A stretch of DNA of 64,000 bases. Source: Triplophysa rosa (taxonomy: Eukaryota > Chordata > Actinopteri > Cypriniformes > Nemacheilidae). The notes beneath the pieces were generated by a model, which searched no databases, was not told where the DNA came from, and worked only from the letters and a program-made list of their open reading frames with translations. The position numbers and the translations under genes are program-made. The stretch lies in contig NC_079901.1 in the NCBI RefSeq assembly GCF_024868665.1, forward strand, positions 6,479,769 through 6,543,768. Reading direction: 5' to 3'. This document shows positions 1-11,342 of the stretch, one piece after another. Every line of letters begins with the position of its first letter. Within the stretch, counting starts at the first letter, position 1.

Positions 1-90
1 TGACCGTGTATTTTCAAACCGCGGCTGGCTTGACCGCAGTGCTGGCTTGACCGTGTATTTTCAAACCGCGGCTGGCTTGACCGCAGTGTT
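1..90. repeat. 47-bp tandem repeat, about two units, cut by window edge
   Basis: The block beginning tgaccgtgtattttcaaacc recurs exactly 47 bases later (positions 1 and 48). Each unit also holds a shorter internal echo of ggcttgaccg. The array probably continues to the left of the window. No function is visible. Confidence 0.8.
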
Positions 91-895
91 AGTTGCGCTA
101 CGTCACAATGTTTTGTACTATTATTGCTGACGAAAACCAGAAATTACTTTAATTTCATTATCATTACATTATACATATCAGGTTCGGGTCCTTCTGAACT
201 TTTTCAGTCTGTTGTGAACATAAACTTCACACTTACCGAGGTCGATGTAAAATGTCTTCTCTCTTACAGCTTCCACAAAATGTCAGACAGAAACAGTTTT
301 ACTTTCGATTGTGATTCTAGAGTCATAAACTCCTCCTATCGGAAGATCTCAGTCAGCAAATGTTCACCCTAGTTTGTTGTTATATCCTTGTTGAAGCTCA
401 CAATTTAAATGAACATTTCACCTCACTGTAGTTTAGTACGTGCGTGAGACGGTTGTACGGACAATCTACGACGGCGATGACGTTTGTCATGTGTCGCGCA
501 TGCGTACCGCAACCGCAGTTTGCAAAACTTTAATACCAGATTTGACAGATTTGAGCCCGTTTTTCCATTAGCGTCCATCCTCTTCAGGGCTGATGTCATG
601 ATGTGTGTGAAGTTTACACAGATGTTCTTCATTACACTGCAGTTCAGATACAGACTTGATCTCGTGGAGAAATCCAGAGAATCGTTCAGTCGTTCTCTGT
701 CTCCCTCTAGCGATGAATGACTGTAATGCATATTTTCTTTATTTAAAAAACACTGCCTCGTCGTCATTTGCTATATATTCATGTATAAACGATTAAGAAT
801 TAGAGTTGGACGTATGTGATGGTTAATCAGCAAACCCAGAATAAATATCCATAAACGAATAAGTCCGTAATGAACAGTTAAATGTGGTTTTACAG
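91..895. other. No recognisable gene
   Basis: Only short overlapping ORFs occur on both strands (up to 114 codons, opposing each other around 423-767), with no protein family signature. The stretch has fairly even base composition and no repeat I can name. Confidence 0.5.
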
Positions 896-1063
896 GCTCT
901 CCCTCTGCTGTCCTTCAGGTGCTACAGATGTGACAGCAGAAGACTGAAGCAGATGAACTGAAGGAGATCTGCTGAGACTGGAGAGATGAGACGATGAGAT
1001 GACAAACCTCCACATAGACACATTTACTCTGGAGGAGTTGATGCTATTTTATCACTTTAATGA
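896..1063 (+). CDS. Candidate 5' coding exon, product unknown
   Basis: A possible splice acceptor (ttttacag, AG at 894-895) is followed by GC-richer sequence and an ATG at 999. The frame from that ATG reads 21 codons (begins MTNLHIDTFTLEEL) and runs into a good donor, GA|gtaagttt, at 1064. The reading would end in phase 2. A short upstream ATG at 994 stops at once. I do not recognise the peptide and found no following exon, so this could equally be part of an old repeat or chance. The call rests only on splice-site shape plus the protein-like, leucine-rich and acidic reading. Confidence 0.25.
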
Positions 1064-2100
1064 GTAAGTTTATTATTACACAAATAGAAAAAAACTAAAG
1101 TCACAACATTTTTTACTAATATTTTTTAATATGACATTGCCTTCTTCATTTTCACCAAATCCCAGACAGATCCAGGAGGTGTGGTTCTTAAATCAGGGCA
1201 GAAGTTTGTTACATCACATATGGCCAAGTCTTCACTGAAAACAATTTACAGGCCTACACCTGACTTAATCAAAGCTCTGACTGAGAAACCAAGTCTATAT
1301 AACATATCAGTAAAATAAAAGCACAAAAAGAATTTTAGAAGCAGAATTTTCTGCAGGTTGTGAAATGTTTGTGTCATTCTCTGCTTGTGTTTCTGTTCAC
1401 CTTAATTTTCTCTTAAGGTTTAAGAGTGTTGAAATGTGAAAGTTATTTTATTCTTTTGGTTTAGTCTGACTGGAGTTTGTGCTTCCTTTAAAAAAAACTT
1501 CACCCAAAAATGAAAATTCTGTCATCTATTACTCACCCTCAGATTGTTCTAAACCAGAGGTTGGGCTACACTTTTGAATTGTCCCTCATTTTGATGGACA
1601 GACTGGTAAAAAATCTGTCATAATCTATTATTATCCGTCACTATGGTGCAAGGTGGTGTTACATGCTAATTAGCATGTTCGTGACGTCTTCACACTGTCT
1701 GAACTTACTGTATTTAATACAACTGAACAGTAGCGAACCTTCAGGGCCCTCTGTGATGACCTAAACTATGGTAAAAAAATATTGAATATAAAAAATTTTC
1801 AATAAAAGTTGGCCGATTTTCACTATGTACATTTTGGCTGTCCACGTGAGATTTACAAGTCTCATGAGAGTAATTCAAGATCACAGAGCAGTCGCAGTTC
1901 TGCGATGTCATACGCTGACTGCGCAGCCTGCGCATGCTGCAAAAAGTCGAATGTATGCTTACGTCGGGCGGCCTCGATTAGCATACTGAGAGTACAGTAA
2001 AACAATGGGAGAGATTCATTTTGAGTGACAGTAAAACTGACCAATCATATCATCTTTCTAAACGAGCGCGCTTTGTCTTTTGCTAATATACATAGGCATG
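1064..2100. other. Noncoding stretch with one foldback-MITE half at 1493-1556
   Basis: The segment 1493-1556 (cacccaaaaatgaaaattct, then tcaccctcagattgttct) matches the terminal half of the abundant fish foldback MITE also seen at 32.3 and 3.2 kb. The rest is AT-rich with no gene or repeat I can support. Confidence 0.5.
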
Positions 2101-2104
2101 TGCA

Positions 2105-2172
2105 AATCCCTGGGATCGAACCCACAACCTTGCGTTGTTAACGCAATGCGCTTACCACTGAGCTACAGGAAA
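2105..2172 (-). repeat. tRNA-derived SINE head (tRNA-like)
   Basis: On the minus strand a tRNA-like A box (tagctcagtgg, 2155-2165) and B box (ggttcgatccc, 2112-2122) are spaced as in a tRNA, with an anticodon-like arm ttgcg/cgcaa between them whose loop would read AAC. The acceptor stem does not pair cleanly and no standard valine tRNA fits. I therefore read it as the pol III promoter head of a tRNA-derived SINE and not as a working tRNA. Confidence 0.5.
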
Positions 2173-2179
2173 GCTGTAG

Positions 2180-3194
2180 CATCCCTATACGTTTAGTTCA
2201 CTATAACGTTACCAGTTTAATATTAAGATTTATTATAATTGTAACCTTAATTGTCAATTCATTTTTATTTTATTTTTATTTCTTTTCTATTTTATGTTAA
2301 AAGAGAAATGTATGTTGAACTCTAGTTTAATGTTTAGTTAAAAAGCTCTTTTCTGCATCTGCCCCTTTAAGGCAGCGAGGGCTCTTGGGAAAAAAGGAAG
2401 AGCGAGAGGGAGTCGAGTTTGAGTTGCGTTAGGTGGCTGTTGTACCGATACCGATGATTCCTAAAAGTGAAATAAAGAACTTACTGACATTCTTACAAAT
2501 ATCTTCCTTTGAGTTCATCAGAACAAAGACATTCGTACAGGTTTGGGACAGAGGTCACGTTAACCAAAATTCTCCGGCAGCACATTCATGACCAAACCGC
2601 AGCTTACTTGTAAACCATTTTAACTCACTTGACATATGAACATAAACATCTGTCTGTAATTATTATTTCTGTCTGACAACAGCAACATTAAATATATAAA
2701 TGAAAACAACAACGGCTTCACTGGGCATTCAGTTGCATAGCGAACCGTGACGTTTGAGCCTTGGCCCTCTGTGAACCCAACCCCCCCCCCCACACATTTA
2801 ACCTTAGTTTACCTTACTGTGCTTTCCTGTAAGTGAGAATACATCATTATACCATCACACTTACCACATGATACATTTACAATGCTACTCCAGACTTGAA
2901 ACGCAACAAGCCGAACACAGCAAGACAGTTATCACCAAAATAACACGCAATACAAATACAAATCATTATTACACTGCCTCCCACTGCCATGCCAGTTTAA
3001 TAAGTGACACCTCATGAGAGCGCTCTCAGCAAAGAACACCTACACTAGCAGACAGTAAACAGAGATTCACCAGCGAATAAACTGTGATTATGTAACCCTT
3101 ATTTCCTGCCGTGCACACTCCAGTCTCTTCAGCGTGGATAATACAAATGAAACATGGGTTACACCAGGTAGATTTACCCAAACAGATCTCATCC
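2180..3194. other. Noncoding AT-rich stretch
   Basis: No gene seen. It contains a C homopolymer of 11 (2781-2791). Nothing else recognisable. Confidence 0.5.
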
Positions 3195-3340
3195 CCATTT
3201 ATAAAAAAAAATGATCAGACTTAGAACAACCTGAGGGTGAGTAAATGATGACAGGATTTTCATTTTTGTCACATTCACACGGCGAAAGAACCCAATTGCA
3301 GGCAGCGGGGATGAATGGGTTAACAAAGGATATTTATTAC

Positions 3341-3435
3341 AACAAGACAAGTGGGGTACAACAAGACAAGTGGGGTATAACAAGACAAGTGGGGTATAAC
3401 AAGACAAGTGGGGTATAACAAGACAAGCGGGGTAA
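3341..3435. repeat. 19-bp tandem repeat, five units, inside the LTR
   Basis: Five near-identical 19-base units (aacaagacaagtggggtat type) follow each other. They lie in the LTR next to its AATAAA signal and appear to be a private expansion, because the LTR copy at 55.4 kb lacks them. Confidence 0.85.
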
Positions 3436-3489
3436 AGACAGGACATAGACTAACTATCACTAAACTGAAATAAACAACACTAGACATAG

Positions 3490-6313
3490 GTTTTTATTTA
3501 GTACAGTTGCTAAACTAACAAATATACAGACTTCACCTGACCTGGGTATTCCGCCGCACCTTGGTAGCAATGATTTCATGAATTTTTTTTACAGAGAAAA
3601 TCGAAAACATACGAGACAAAATAGTAAAAACTCAACCTCCAAGTCTGTCCTATAAATTAGTACCAACCATCACCCCAAAAGAAAGGCTACAGTGTTTTTC
3701 ACCTATAAAACAGGAAGATTTAATTAAACTTATTGCAACATCTAAACCTACAACTTGCTTATTAGATCCCATACCAACTAAATTATTAAAAGAGTTATTA
3801 CCCGTTGCAATTGAGCCCATTTATAACATTATCAACTCGTCAATTAATCTAGGCCATGTCCCAGGACCCTTTAAACTGGCCGTCATTAAGCCTCTTATCA
3901 AGAAACCAAACTTAGACCCCAATGAACTAGGAAACTATAGACCGATTTCAAATCTCCCTTTCCTGTCTAAAATACTAGAAAAAGTAGTGTCCACTCAGTT
4001 GTGCTCTTTCTTACAAAATAATGACATACACGAAAAATTCCAGTCAGGCTTTAGACCGCATCATAGTACTGAAACTGCACTCGTTAAAATTACAAACGAC
4101 CTGCTCATAGCATCAGATAAAGGTAACATCTCACTCCTAGTCCTGCTCGACCTTAGTGCTGCGTTCGATACTGTAGACCATAAAATACTTCTAGATCGCT
4201 TACACAATTATACCGGTATTCAGGGACAGGCACTACAATGGTTCAGATCTTACTTATCAGACAGACATCAATTTGTCCATTTAAATGGGGAATCATCAAA
4301 TCTAACGCAAGTAAATTATGGATTACCTCAGGGATCGGTTTTAGGACCCTTGCTATTCTCCATATACATGCTGCCCCTTGGAAACATTATTAGAAAACAT
4401 GGAATTAGCTTCCACTGTTATGCAGATGATACTCAGCTATATATCTCATCAAGACCAGATGATTCCTTCCAGCTATCCAAATTGGCAGAGTGCATCGAAG
4501 ATATAAAACATTGGATGACTTGTAATTTCCTTCTTTTAAATTCTAATAAAACAGAAATATTACTTATCGGACCAAAGACACGTGAGCAGAATATTTCGGA
4601 TTATGACCTGCAAATTGAAGGCTGCACTGTTACTCCAACAAATACAGTTAAAGACCTTGGCGTTATATTAGACAGCAACCTGTCATTTAAAAATCACATC
4701 TCAAATGTCACAAAAACAGCCTTCTTCCACCTTAGAAATGTTGCCAAATTGCAAAATATTTTATGTGTGGCTGATGCAGAGAAGCTTATTCATGCATTTG
4801 TGACCTCAAGACTTGACTACTGTAATGCACTGCTTAGTGGTTGTCCTGCAGCATCAATAAACAAACTACAGTTAGTTCAGAATGCAGCTGCCAGAGTTCT
4901 AACCAGGTCCAGAAAATACGATCACATAACCCCAATGTTATCAACCCTTCACTGGTTACCCATTAAGTATCGTATTGACTTTAAAGTTCTTTTAATTACT
5001 TATAAAGCCTTAAACGGTTTAGCCCCTACCTACATAACAGAGCTTCTACCACACTACAACCCATCACGCTCTCTAAGATCTCAAAACTCCAGACTTTTGA
5101 TAACACCTAGAATAACTAAATCCACCAAAGGGGGTAGAGCTTTCTCATACGTAGCACCTAAACTCTGGAATAGCCTCCCCGATACTATTCGAGGGTCAGA
5201 CACACTCTCCCAATTTAAATCTAGATTAAAGACACATCTTTTCAGCCAAGCATTCACTAATACATAGCTAATGAACAGCAGCTACGCTAATTATTCTCTT
5301 TCTGCCCTCGCCTCGGGATGCCCATCCCGAGGTAGGGAGAGATTCCGCCAGGCCCAGATGAACGTCATATGCCCATCCACAACTAGAGATTACGCCAGCT
5401 ACATCGGAAAATCCCGTGCCATCCTCCTGCGAGAGCCTGCGGACTGACTGACCATCCAGCTCCATCCAAGGCAATTCCATCACCACCCAAGAAAAAGGCG
5501 ACCATCTGGCCGGCCCAGCTCAGACAATTCCATCCCCAGCCGAGAGCAAAGACGGACTACCTGTCACATAAATGCTAAATTTACAATACTTGGTATTTAA
5601 TGCTAAACTTACATCACACGACAGCAGTTTGAAGTTATGGCTGCACTCAGTGACTTTGATTGGAGGTAGCTGGGTGGGTGTTGTGGGGAGTGGGGGGGCT
5701 TGTTGGTTGTGGTTCGGGGCGTTTCATTTGTTGGGACTGTGTGGATCTGGTCTGGTTGGTCTTGTTTTGTGGTCGATGTCGGACAACAGAGGAATAAAGT
5801 TAATTATGCCATTACTACTTTTCCCTGGTTGTTCCTCTGTTGTCTGTTGTTGATCACGGAATGGGACCGGGTTGGACCTGCACGGTTTCGGCGGGTGGGG
5901 CTTCCTGGGTCGCGGCTCGTGGGCTCTCCCTGTTCTTCGTGGACGTTGCTCGGTGGCTTTGGTCGGGGTCACTGAGTGCAGCTATGACACGTCAGAGGAG
6001 ATCTGGCCCTCCCGGCTGAGCCTGGTTTCTCCCGAGGTTTTTTTTTCTCCATTATTCAGCATTGGAGTTTGGGTTCCTCGCCACAGCAGAGCAGTGCAGT
6101 GTTGGCTTGCTCACCGGGAGACTGCATTTATTTATTTATTTATTTATTTATTTATTAGATATTATTTATTATAATGATCTTGCTTGGTCTATAAACACCA
6201 TGCACTGTGCTGTGTTTTACCTTTCTGTGTTTTTCTTATTTGCTCCTGTAAAGCTGCTTTGGAACAATGCACATTGTGAAAAGCGCTATATAAATAAAAT
6301 TGAATTGAATTGA
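3490..6313 (+). mobile_element. L2-type LINE, 5'-truncated
   Basis: This non-LTR retrotransposon holds an open ORF2 part (3582-5267), a 1-kb 3' UTR and a short 3' tail of attgaattgaattgaa repeats, typical of fish L2-type elements. It is flanked by a short direct repeat acatag (3484-3489 and 6314-6319). The endonuclease domain and ORF1 are missing, consistent with 5' truncation at insertion. A 5'-truncated relative with the same 3' end lies at 60972-61249. An in-element (ttta)n tract occupies 6126-6156. Confidence 0.85.
3582..5267 (+). CDS. L2-clade LINE ORF2 fragment: reverse transcriptase
   Basis: This is the C-terminal part of a LINE ORF2 protein, the reverse transcriptase that copies element RNA at a nicked target. 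The open frame runs 561 codons from just after an in-frame stop (3579-3581) to the TAG at 5265-5267. There is no convincing start codon because the element is truncated. RT motifs in order: [10 protein letters not shown] (finger), [45 protein letters not shown], and the catalytic box CYADDTQLY. The C-terminal region carries [16 protein letters not shown] and LKTHLFSQ, typical of the L2/CR1 group. The endonuclease domain that should precede the RT is absent. The complete lack of internal stops suggests a fairly recent insertion. Confidence 0.88.
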   Translation: MFFTEKIENIRDKIVKTQPPSLSYKLVPTITPKERLQCFSPIKQEDLIKLIATSKPTTCLLDPIPTKLLKELLPVAIEPIYNIINSSINLGHVPGPFKLAVIKPLIKKPNLDPNELGNYRPISNLPFLSKILEKVVSTQLCSFLQNNDIHEKFQSGFRPHHSTETALVKITNDLLIASDKGNISLLVLLDLSAAFDTVDHKILLDRLHNYTGIQGQALQWFRSYLSDRHQFVHLNGESSNLTQVNYGLPQGSVLGPLLFSIYMLPLGNIIRKHGISFHCYADDTQLYISSRPDDSFQLSKLAECIEDIKHWMTCNFLLLNSNKTEILLIGPKTREQNISDYDLQIEGCTVTPTNTVKDLGVILDSNLSFKNHISNVTKTAFFHLRNVAKLQNILCVADAEKLIHAFVTSRLDYCNALLSGCPAASINKLQLVQNAAARVLTRSRKYDHITPMLSTLHWLPIKYRIDFKVLLITYKALNGLAPTYITELLPHYNPSRSLRSQNSRLLITPRITKSTKGGRAFSYVAPKLWNSLPDTIRGSDTLSQFKSRLKTHLFSQAFTNT

Positions 6314-6722
6314 ACATAGACTAGACTGAACACTTGCTACACTTGACTGGGGTTGTCACAGAAAACAGGAACACAGCAGTAAATAGGTCCACAGCATACA
6401 GGGGAATTCACATAGGTAAGCACACCACACACAATGACCGAGCACAGGACAATGAATCATGAGGGCATTTATAGGGGAACAAACAAAGGAAGATAACGAG
6501 GGGCAGGTGAGAAACAAGACACGGCAGGGAAGCAATACAGGAAACGAGAGGGGCGGGGCCAATGACAAGACACGAGAAAACACATGGAATGTCTAAAGAT
6601 AAACATCCCATGGCTTTCTCACACTAAACATAAGGGATCTGTCCTGATCCTGCCACACGACAAGAAAATCATGAACAAGAAGGCAGGACCGTGACAATTT
6701 TTGGGTGAAGTATCCCTTTAAA

Positions 6723-7680
6723 CATGTTTTAGGTTATGTCAGTTAGGGGCTTCTCTCTGAGTTCAGCTTTTCTGTGTTATTAATTTGATTTAATAGTGCG
6801 TCAGACGTCCTAAATCTGCTCTGCATGTGTTTTTAACAGTAGAATATTTTTACAGAATCATCTCTGTGGTCATCTGTGAGCTACTGATCTAGTTCTTAGT
6901 ACAACAAATGCTTATAGGAATCTTGCTTTCAGGACAGTATACAAATGTGTTCTATAAAAGTCTCTCTTGGTCCAATCCTGTTTCTGTCCAGCCCTTATCT
7001 GATCTAATCCATGACTGAAATATCATATTGCAGGCGTTGTGCAGCAGGAATGACCTTTTATTATATTTACAATAACTGCTTTATTCACATAGGAAGAATC
7101 TAATGGACTTCCTTTAAAACTGTATACGTGTGAGAAGTTTATCTGCAGTAGTGAAAGAGTTTGAATGTGTTCAGACAGACAGACACTGAAGTCTGAAAGA
7201 CTGTACTTTAGAATGAAAACACATCTATTGCATGAGTCTAATGTCTCTCTGTTCTGAACCTAAATCTACTGAACGGTGAGTGAATTTATCCTCCTGATAC
7301 TGTACATCACAATAGTTGAAACCAAATCAAAAGTTCTTTAAGTTCTGAGGTCAGTAATAAAGGTATATCCGTAGACTGAATCATCAGATTGAATTTATTC
7401 AGATTGTGAATGTAGTGTTTACATGAAAGGTCAATAAAGTGATCTGATTGATGTGCGTGTTTACATGACTGTTTATAATCTGATATAATCTGCTGACATG
7501 CGCACACTGCACAAGTGTTCAGCTAAATACCCACTAAAACAGTGTTTTAAAGCACTTGTTGTGTATATCTTATTTTACAAACGGCACGAAAAAATGTGCA
7601 GTTTATAAAGGCAGAGTAATGTCTCGTGTCAATGAAGCACGAGCACACCTGATGTGGTTTACCATGACAAAACTACCAAG
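6723..7680. other. Noncoding AT-rich stretch
   Basis: No gene or named repeat seen. One short minus ORF at 7307-7507 has no family signature. Confidence 0.5.
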
Positions 7681-7813
7681 CAGTGTTGGGTGTAACTAGT
7701 TACTTAGTAATTAGTTACTATAATTTGATTACTTTTCCCTTGAAAAAGTAAAGTAAGGGATTACTCTTATTTTTTCTGTAATTTAATTACAGTTACTTCT
7801 GATGTAACTGTAA
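7681..7813. repeat. hAT-type MITE fragment
   Basis: It starts cagtgttgggtgtaactagt and is built of repeated agttac/gtaatt blocks, a pattern shared by many short nonautonomous hAT elements in fish. It ends abruptly where Gypsy coding sequence begins, so its far terminus is missing. A related stretch lies at 41760-41935. Confidence 0.5.
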
Positions 7814-7815
7814 TT

Positions 7816-10800
7816 GATGGCAGACCGCTAGCTTCGGGGAGAATTACTCACCTTACCTCTGTGCTCGGGCTCATCACGGATCTCCACCGTGAAGAACTAA
7901 GTTTTCACCTCATTCAGTCACCTGAGTTCCCGATGATCTTAGGCCACCCCTGGCTTCTCCAGCACAGTCCACACTTGGACTGGACTACGGGTGCAGTTAT
8001 CAGCTGGTGTTCCACGTGTCAGACTGCTTGCTTGACCCAGACTCTTCCCGAACCTGTCCTTGAGTCCCAAGAACCCTTAGACCTCTCTCGAGTCCTGTCT
8101 CAGTACCATCACCTCAAAACGGTGTTTTGTAAGAGAAGAGCTACTTCCCTACCACCTCACCGGCCATATGATTGCACCATCGACTTACTCCCAGATTGTT
8201 GTCCTCCTAGGGGTCGGATATTCTCTCTGTCACCTCCCGAGCGTCTGGCCATGGACAAATACATCAAGGAGTCCCTAGCAGGTGGTATTATCCGCCCCTC
8301 TACCTCTCCGGCGGGAGCTGGATTCTTTTTTGTGGGTAAGAAGGATGGTGGCCTCCGGCCATGTATTGATTACCGGGGACTTAATAAGATCACCGTGAGA
8401 AACTAGTACCCCTTACCTCTGATGGCCACACCTTTCGAGATCCTACAAGAGGCGTCCATTTTCACTAAACTTGATTTACGCAATGCATACCACCTCGTGC
8501 GAATCAAGCAGGGGGATGAATGGAAAACTGCATTCAACACCCCAACTGTACATTATGAATACCGGGTCATGCCCTTCAGCCTCACTAATGCTCCCGCAGT
8601 CTTCCAGTGTCTTATCAATGACGTCCTCAGGGACATGCTTAATCTGTTTGTTTTCGTCTATCTGGAAGATATACTCATCTTCTCGAGTTCTCTGCAAGAG
8701 CATGTGGTCCACGTCAACAAAGTTCTCAGACGCCTGCTGGACAACCATCTCTACGTCAAACCCGAGAAGTGTGAATTCCACGTCACCAAAGTGCCATTCT
8801 TGGGGTTTATAATCCAGCCAGGTCAGGTAATGATGGATCCCTTGAAGGTTCAAGCCATTGTGGACTGGCCTACCCCTTCGTCGGTGAAAGAGGTGCAACG
8901 TTTTCTTGGCTTTGCTAATTTGTACCGTAAATTCATCCTGAACTTCAGCACTGTGGTGGCTCCTCTGTTGGCTCTCACGAAGGATAAGGTGAGCAGGTTC
9001 AGCTGGGGACCCGCAGCCGAATCCGCATTCAAGCACCTCAAAGGACTGTTTACTTCCGCCCCGGTACTAATCATCCCGAATCTGGACACTCCCTTTATTG
9101 TGGAGGTTGACGCCTCGGACTTGGGAGTTTGAGCGGTGCTGTCTCAGAGGGGAGACGACGGCAAGTTACACCCATGTGCCTTTCTGTCCCATCGTCTCAC
9201 GCCCACTGAAGGGAATTACCACGTAGGGGATAGGGAGTTACTAGCCGTCAAACTGGCACTGGAGGAGTGGAGGCATTGGCTTGAGGGCGCCAAACATCCA
9301 TTCCAGGTACTCACTGACCATAAAAACCTCGAGTACATCCAACAGGCTAAACGTCTCAATCCTCGCCAAGCTCGGTGGTCCATATTTTTTAACCGCTTCC
9401 ATTTCACATTGTCATATCGTCCTGGGTCAAAGAACTTTAAGCCAGACACACTGTCCCGTATCTATGTCAAGTCCCCTCAAGATGAGTCTGCACAACCTAT
9501 CGTTCCCAGTGCTAGGATCGTCGCTCCCATCAAACGGGATCTGGGCGATAAGGTTAAGCAAGCACAATCCCGAGAACCAGACCCTGGAGGAGGACCCACC
9601 AACCGTCTGTTTGTTCCCAAGACTGTCAGATCCCAAGTGTTGCAGTGGGGGCACTCGTTGAAGTTCACTTGTCACCCGGGTATTGGGCGCACTCTCGAGT
9701 TCCTCCAGAGGCGGTTCTGGTGGCCAACCATCAAGGAAGATTTCGCCACATATGTCAAAGCCTGCCCCACGTGCAACCGAAATAAGGTACCTCACCGCCT
9801 ACCCCAAGGATTATTACACCCCCTCCCCATACCCCACAGACCCTGGTCCCACCTCTTCATGGACTTCGTCACTGGTCTTCCCCCATCCCATGGCAAAACC
9901 ACTATAATGGTTATAGTGGATAGGTTTTCCAAAACTGCCCGGTTCATTCCCCTACCCAAGCTGCCCACAGCCAAAGAGACTGCCGAATTTATGGTGGAAC
10001 ATGTCTTCCGAGTATTCGGCATTCCCCTAGACATCGTCTCGGATAGGGGCCCCCAGTTCTCCTCACGTTTCTGGCGAGCCTTCTGCCAGTCCTTAGGAGC
10101 AACGGCAAGTCTCTCCTCGGGATTCCACCCAGAATCTAATGGACAAACAGAGAGACTCAACCAAGATCTCGAGACCACCATCCGGTGCATGGCAGCCAGA
10201 AACCCATCCTCATGGTCTGAGTTCGTCGTGTGTGCCGAGTATGCTCACAACACATTGAAGTCTTCTGCTACTGACATGAGTGTTTGTTCGGGTATTCTCC
10301 TCCTCTATTTCCCGAGCAAGAAGCAGATGTGAATGTTCCTTCCGCCCAACAGTGGGTTAGACACTGCAAGCAGGTGTGGCAAAGGACTCGTCTCAAACTC
10401 CTCAAAACATTGCAGCTATATCAACAGCACGACAACCGCAGACCACCTCCTACCCTACGTGCCGGCCAAAGAGTGTGGCTCTCCACAAAGAACATTCCTT
10501 TGAGGGTAGAGTCTCGCAAGCTATCTTAGAGGTTCATCGGTCCATTCAAAATCGCCAGGAAAGTTAACCCGGTTACTTACAGGCTATACTTACCTAGGTC
10601 TCTGAAAATTAATCCCACATTTCACGTGTCTCTACTTAAACCTGTGTTGTCTTCTCCGTTCCTCACACCAGGTAGACCTCCTCCTCCCAGGATCATTGAC
10701 GGCCAGCCCGCCTACACAGTCCGCCGTATCCTGGATACCCGCCGAGTTCGTGGTTCTCGGCAGTATCTAGTGGATTGGGAGGGCTATGGTCCTGAGGAGC

Positions 10801-10904
10801 GCTCCTGGGTTCCGGCCAAAGACATCCTTGACCCCAAGCTGGTTAGAGAATTCCACGCTCTCAACCCCGGTCGTCTTGGAGGGAACGTCAGGAGCCGTTC
10901 CTAG
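7816..10904 (+). pseudogene. Gypsy pol polyprotein relic (PR-RT-RNaseH-IN-chromodomain)
   Basis: One frame runs 7816-10281. It shows the protease end ([17 protein letters not shown]), RT ([17 protein letters not shown], then [11 protein letters not shown]), RNase H ([10 protein letters not shown]) and integrase (HPG...CPTCNRNK zinc-binding part, then [19 protein letters not shown] and [12 protein letters not shown] for the catalytic acidic residues). After a frameshift near 10281 it continues to a C-terminal chromodomain (RRILDTRRV...YLVDWEGYG...SWVPA). Defects visible: TAG at 8404-8406, TGA at 9130-9132, the frameshift, and TAG at 10527-10529. The RT catalytic box reads YLED where YLDD/YVDD is normal. 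The encoded machinery copied and inserted the element and the chromodomain would guide integration, but this copy is dead. The GTG-led ORF at 7861 is not a true start. Confidence 0.9.
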
Positions 10905-10916
10905 AGGAGGGGGTCC

Positions 10917-11340
10917 TGTGAGGATTGTTGGCTCTGGACTTGGATCTCTACAACTAGGGGTCGCTATCGGGTCCTATTTATAGACTGTGGCGAGACCCGT
11001 CATTAGTATAATTGCCCACACCTATGTCCCATTTATGCTGGGCTATTTAAGAAGCTCTGATCCTCTCATTCGGCGCTTGGTTATTGTAATGTGTTTGCTG
11101 TCTCTAGCTCAAGCTCTTTTTGGATTACCCTTTGTGACTTTGTGTTTTATGCACCAAGGACCTTTTTGCTTTGTGGATTACCTTTGTTAACTTTCTCTGT
11201 GGATTATTTTGCTTTTTGGATTACCTCTCGTTTACGTTCTCTTTGGATTATTTTTTATATGGATTATATCATTTTTTGTGGAAGAATAAACCATCCTTAC
11301 TCCTACCTACTTGACTCTTTCTGTTTGCTGGATTCCTCAC
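10917..11340 (+). repeat. 3' LTR of the Gypsy element
   Basis: It begins TGTGAGGA just after the purine tract and ends TCCTCAC at 11340, forming the short inverted terminal match expected of an LTR. It carries a TATA-like ctatttaa near 11043-11050 and AATAAA at 11285-11290. The following sequence (11341 on) is a separate tRNA-like repeat. Confidence 0.7.
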
Positions 11341-11342
11341 TT

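Larger units (their letters stand above)
3267..6696 (-). mobile_element. Solo LTR of a retrotransposon, minus strand, split by an L2 LINE
   Basis: The outer ends read TGTCAC...GTGACA, with TG/CA termini, and are flanked by a 5-bp direct repeat atttt (3262-3266 and 6697-6701), as expected for LTR element integration. On the minus strand the order is right for an LTR: promoter-like CTATAAAT near 6467-6474, then a polyadenylation signal AATAAA at 3333-3338 near the 3' end. No internal retroviral region is present, so this is a solo LTR. Without the L2 insertion (3490-6313) it would be roughly 0.6 kb. A second family member lies at 55332-58876. Confidence 0.75.
3195..6722. repeat. Foldback-MITE half, split by an LTR insertion
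   Basis: The left piece (3195-3266, containing gagggtgagtaaatgatgac) and the right piece (6697-6722, ttttgggtgaagtatccctt) read as one continuous MITE end once the LTR between them and one copy of the 5-base duplication are removed. It is the same family as the copies near 18.9, 32.4 and 36.9 kb. This is the oldest layer of the nest here. Confidence 0.7.
7814..11340 (+). mobile_element. Gypsy (chromovirus-type) LTR retrotransposon, 5'-truncated
   Basis: This is the 3' two-thirds of a Ty3/Gypsy element: the tail of the protease, then RT, RNase H, integrase and chromodomain in the expected order, followed by a purine-rich tract (10903-10913) and a single 3' LTR (10917-11340). The 5' LTR, gag and the start of pol are gone. 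The break lies against a hAT-like repeat at 7813. No duplicate of the LTR is present in the window. Confidence 0.88.

Noticed and set aside
2105..2172. A functional tRNA-Val (AAC)
   Set aside because: Boxes A and B and an AAC loop are present, but the acceptor stem is poor and the sequence does not follow vertebrate tRNA-Val; a SINE head fits better.
3341..3435. CRISPR-like array
   Set aside because: Units are contiguous with no spacers, and the context is a vertebrate LTR.
5268..5486. 72-codon minus ORF downstream of the L2 frame
   Set aside because: Lies in the L2 3' UTR, opposite strand, with no family signature.
8476..9036. 186-codon minus-strand ORF in the Gypsy region
   Set aside because: It is a shadow of the plus-strand RT, which carries clear RT motifs.
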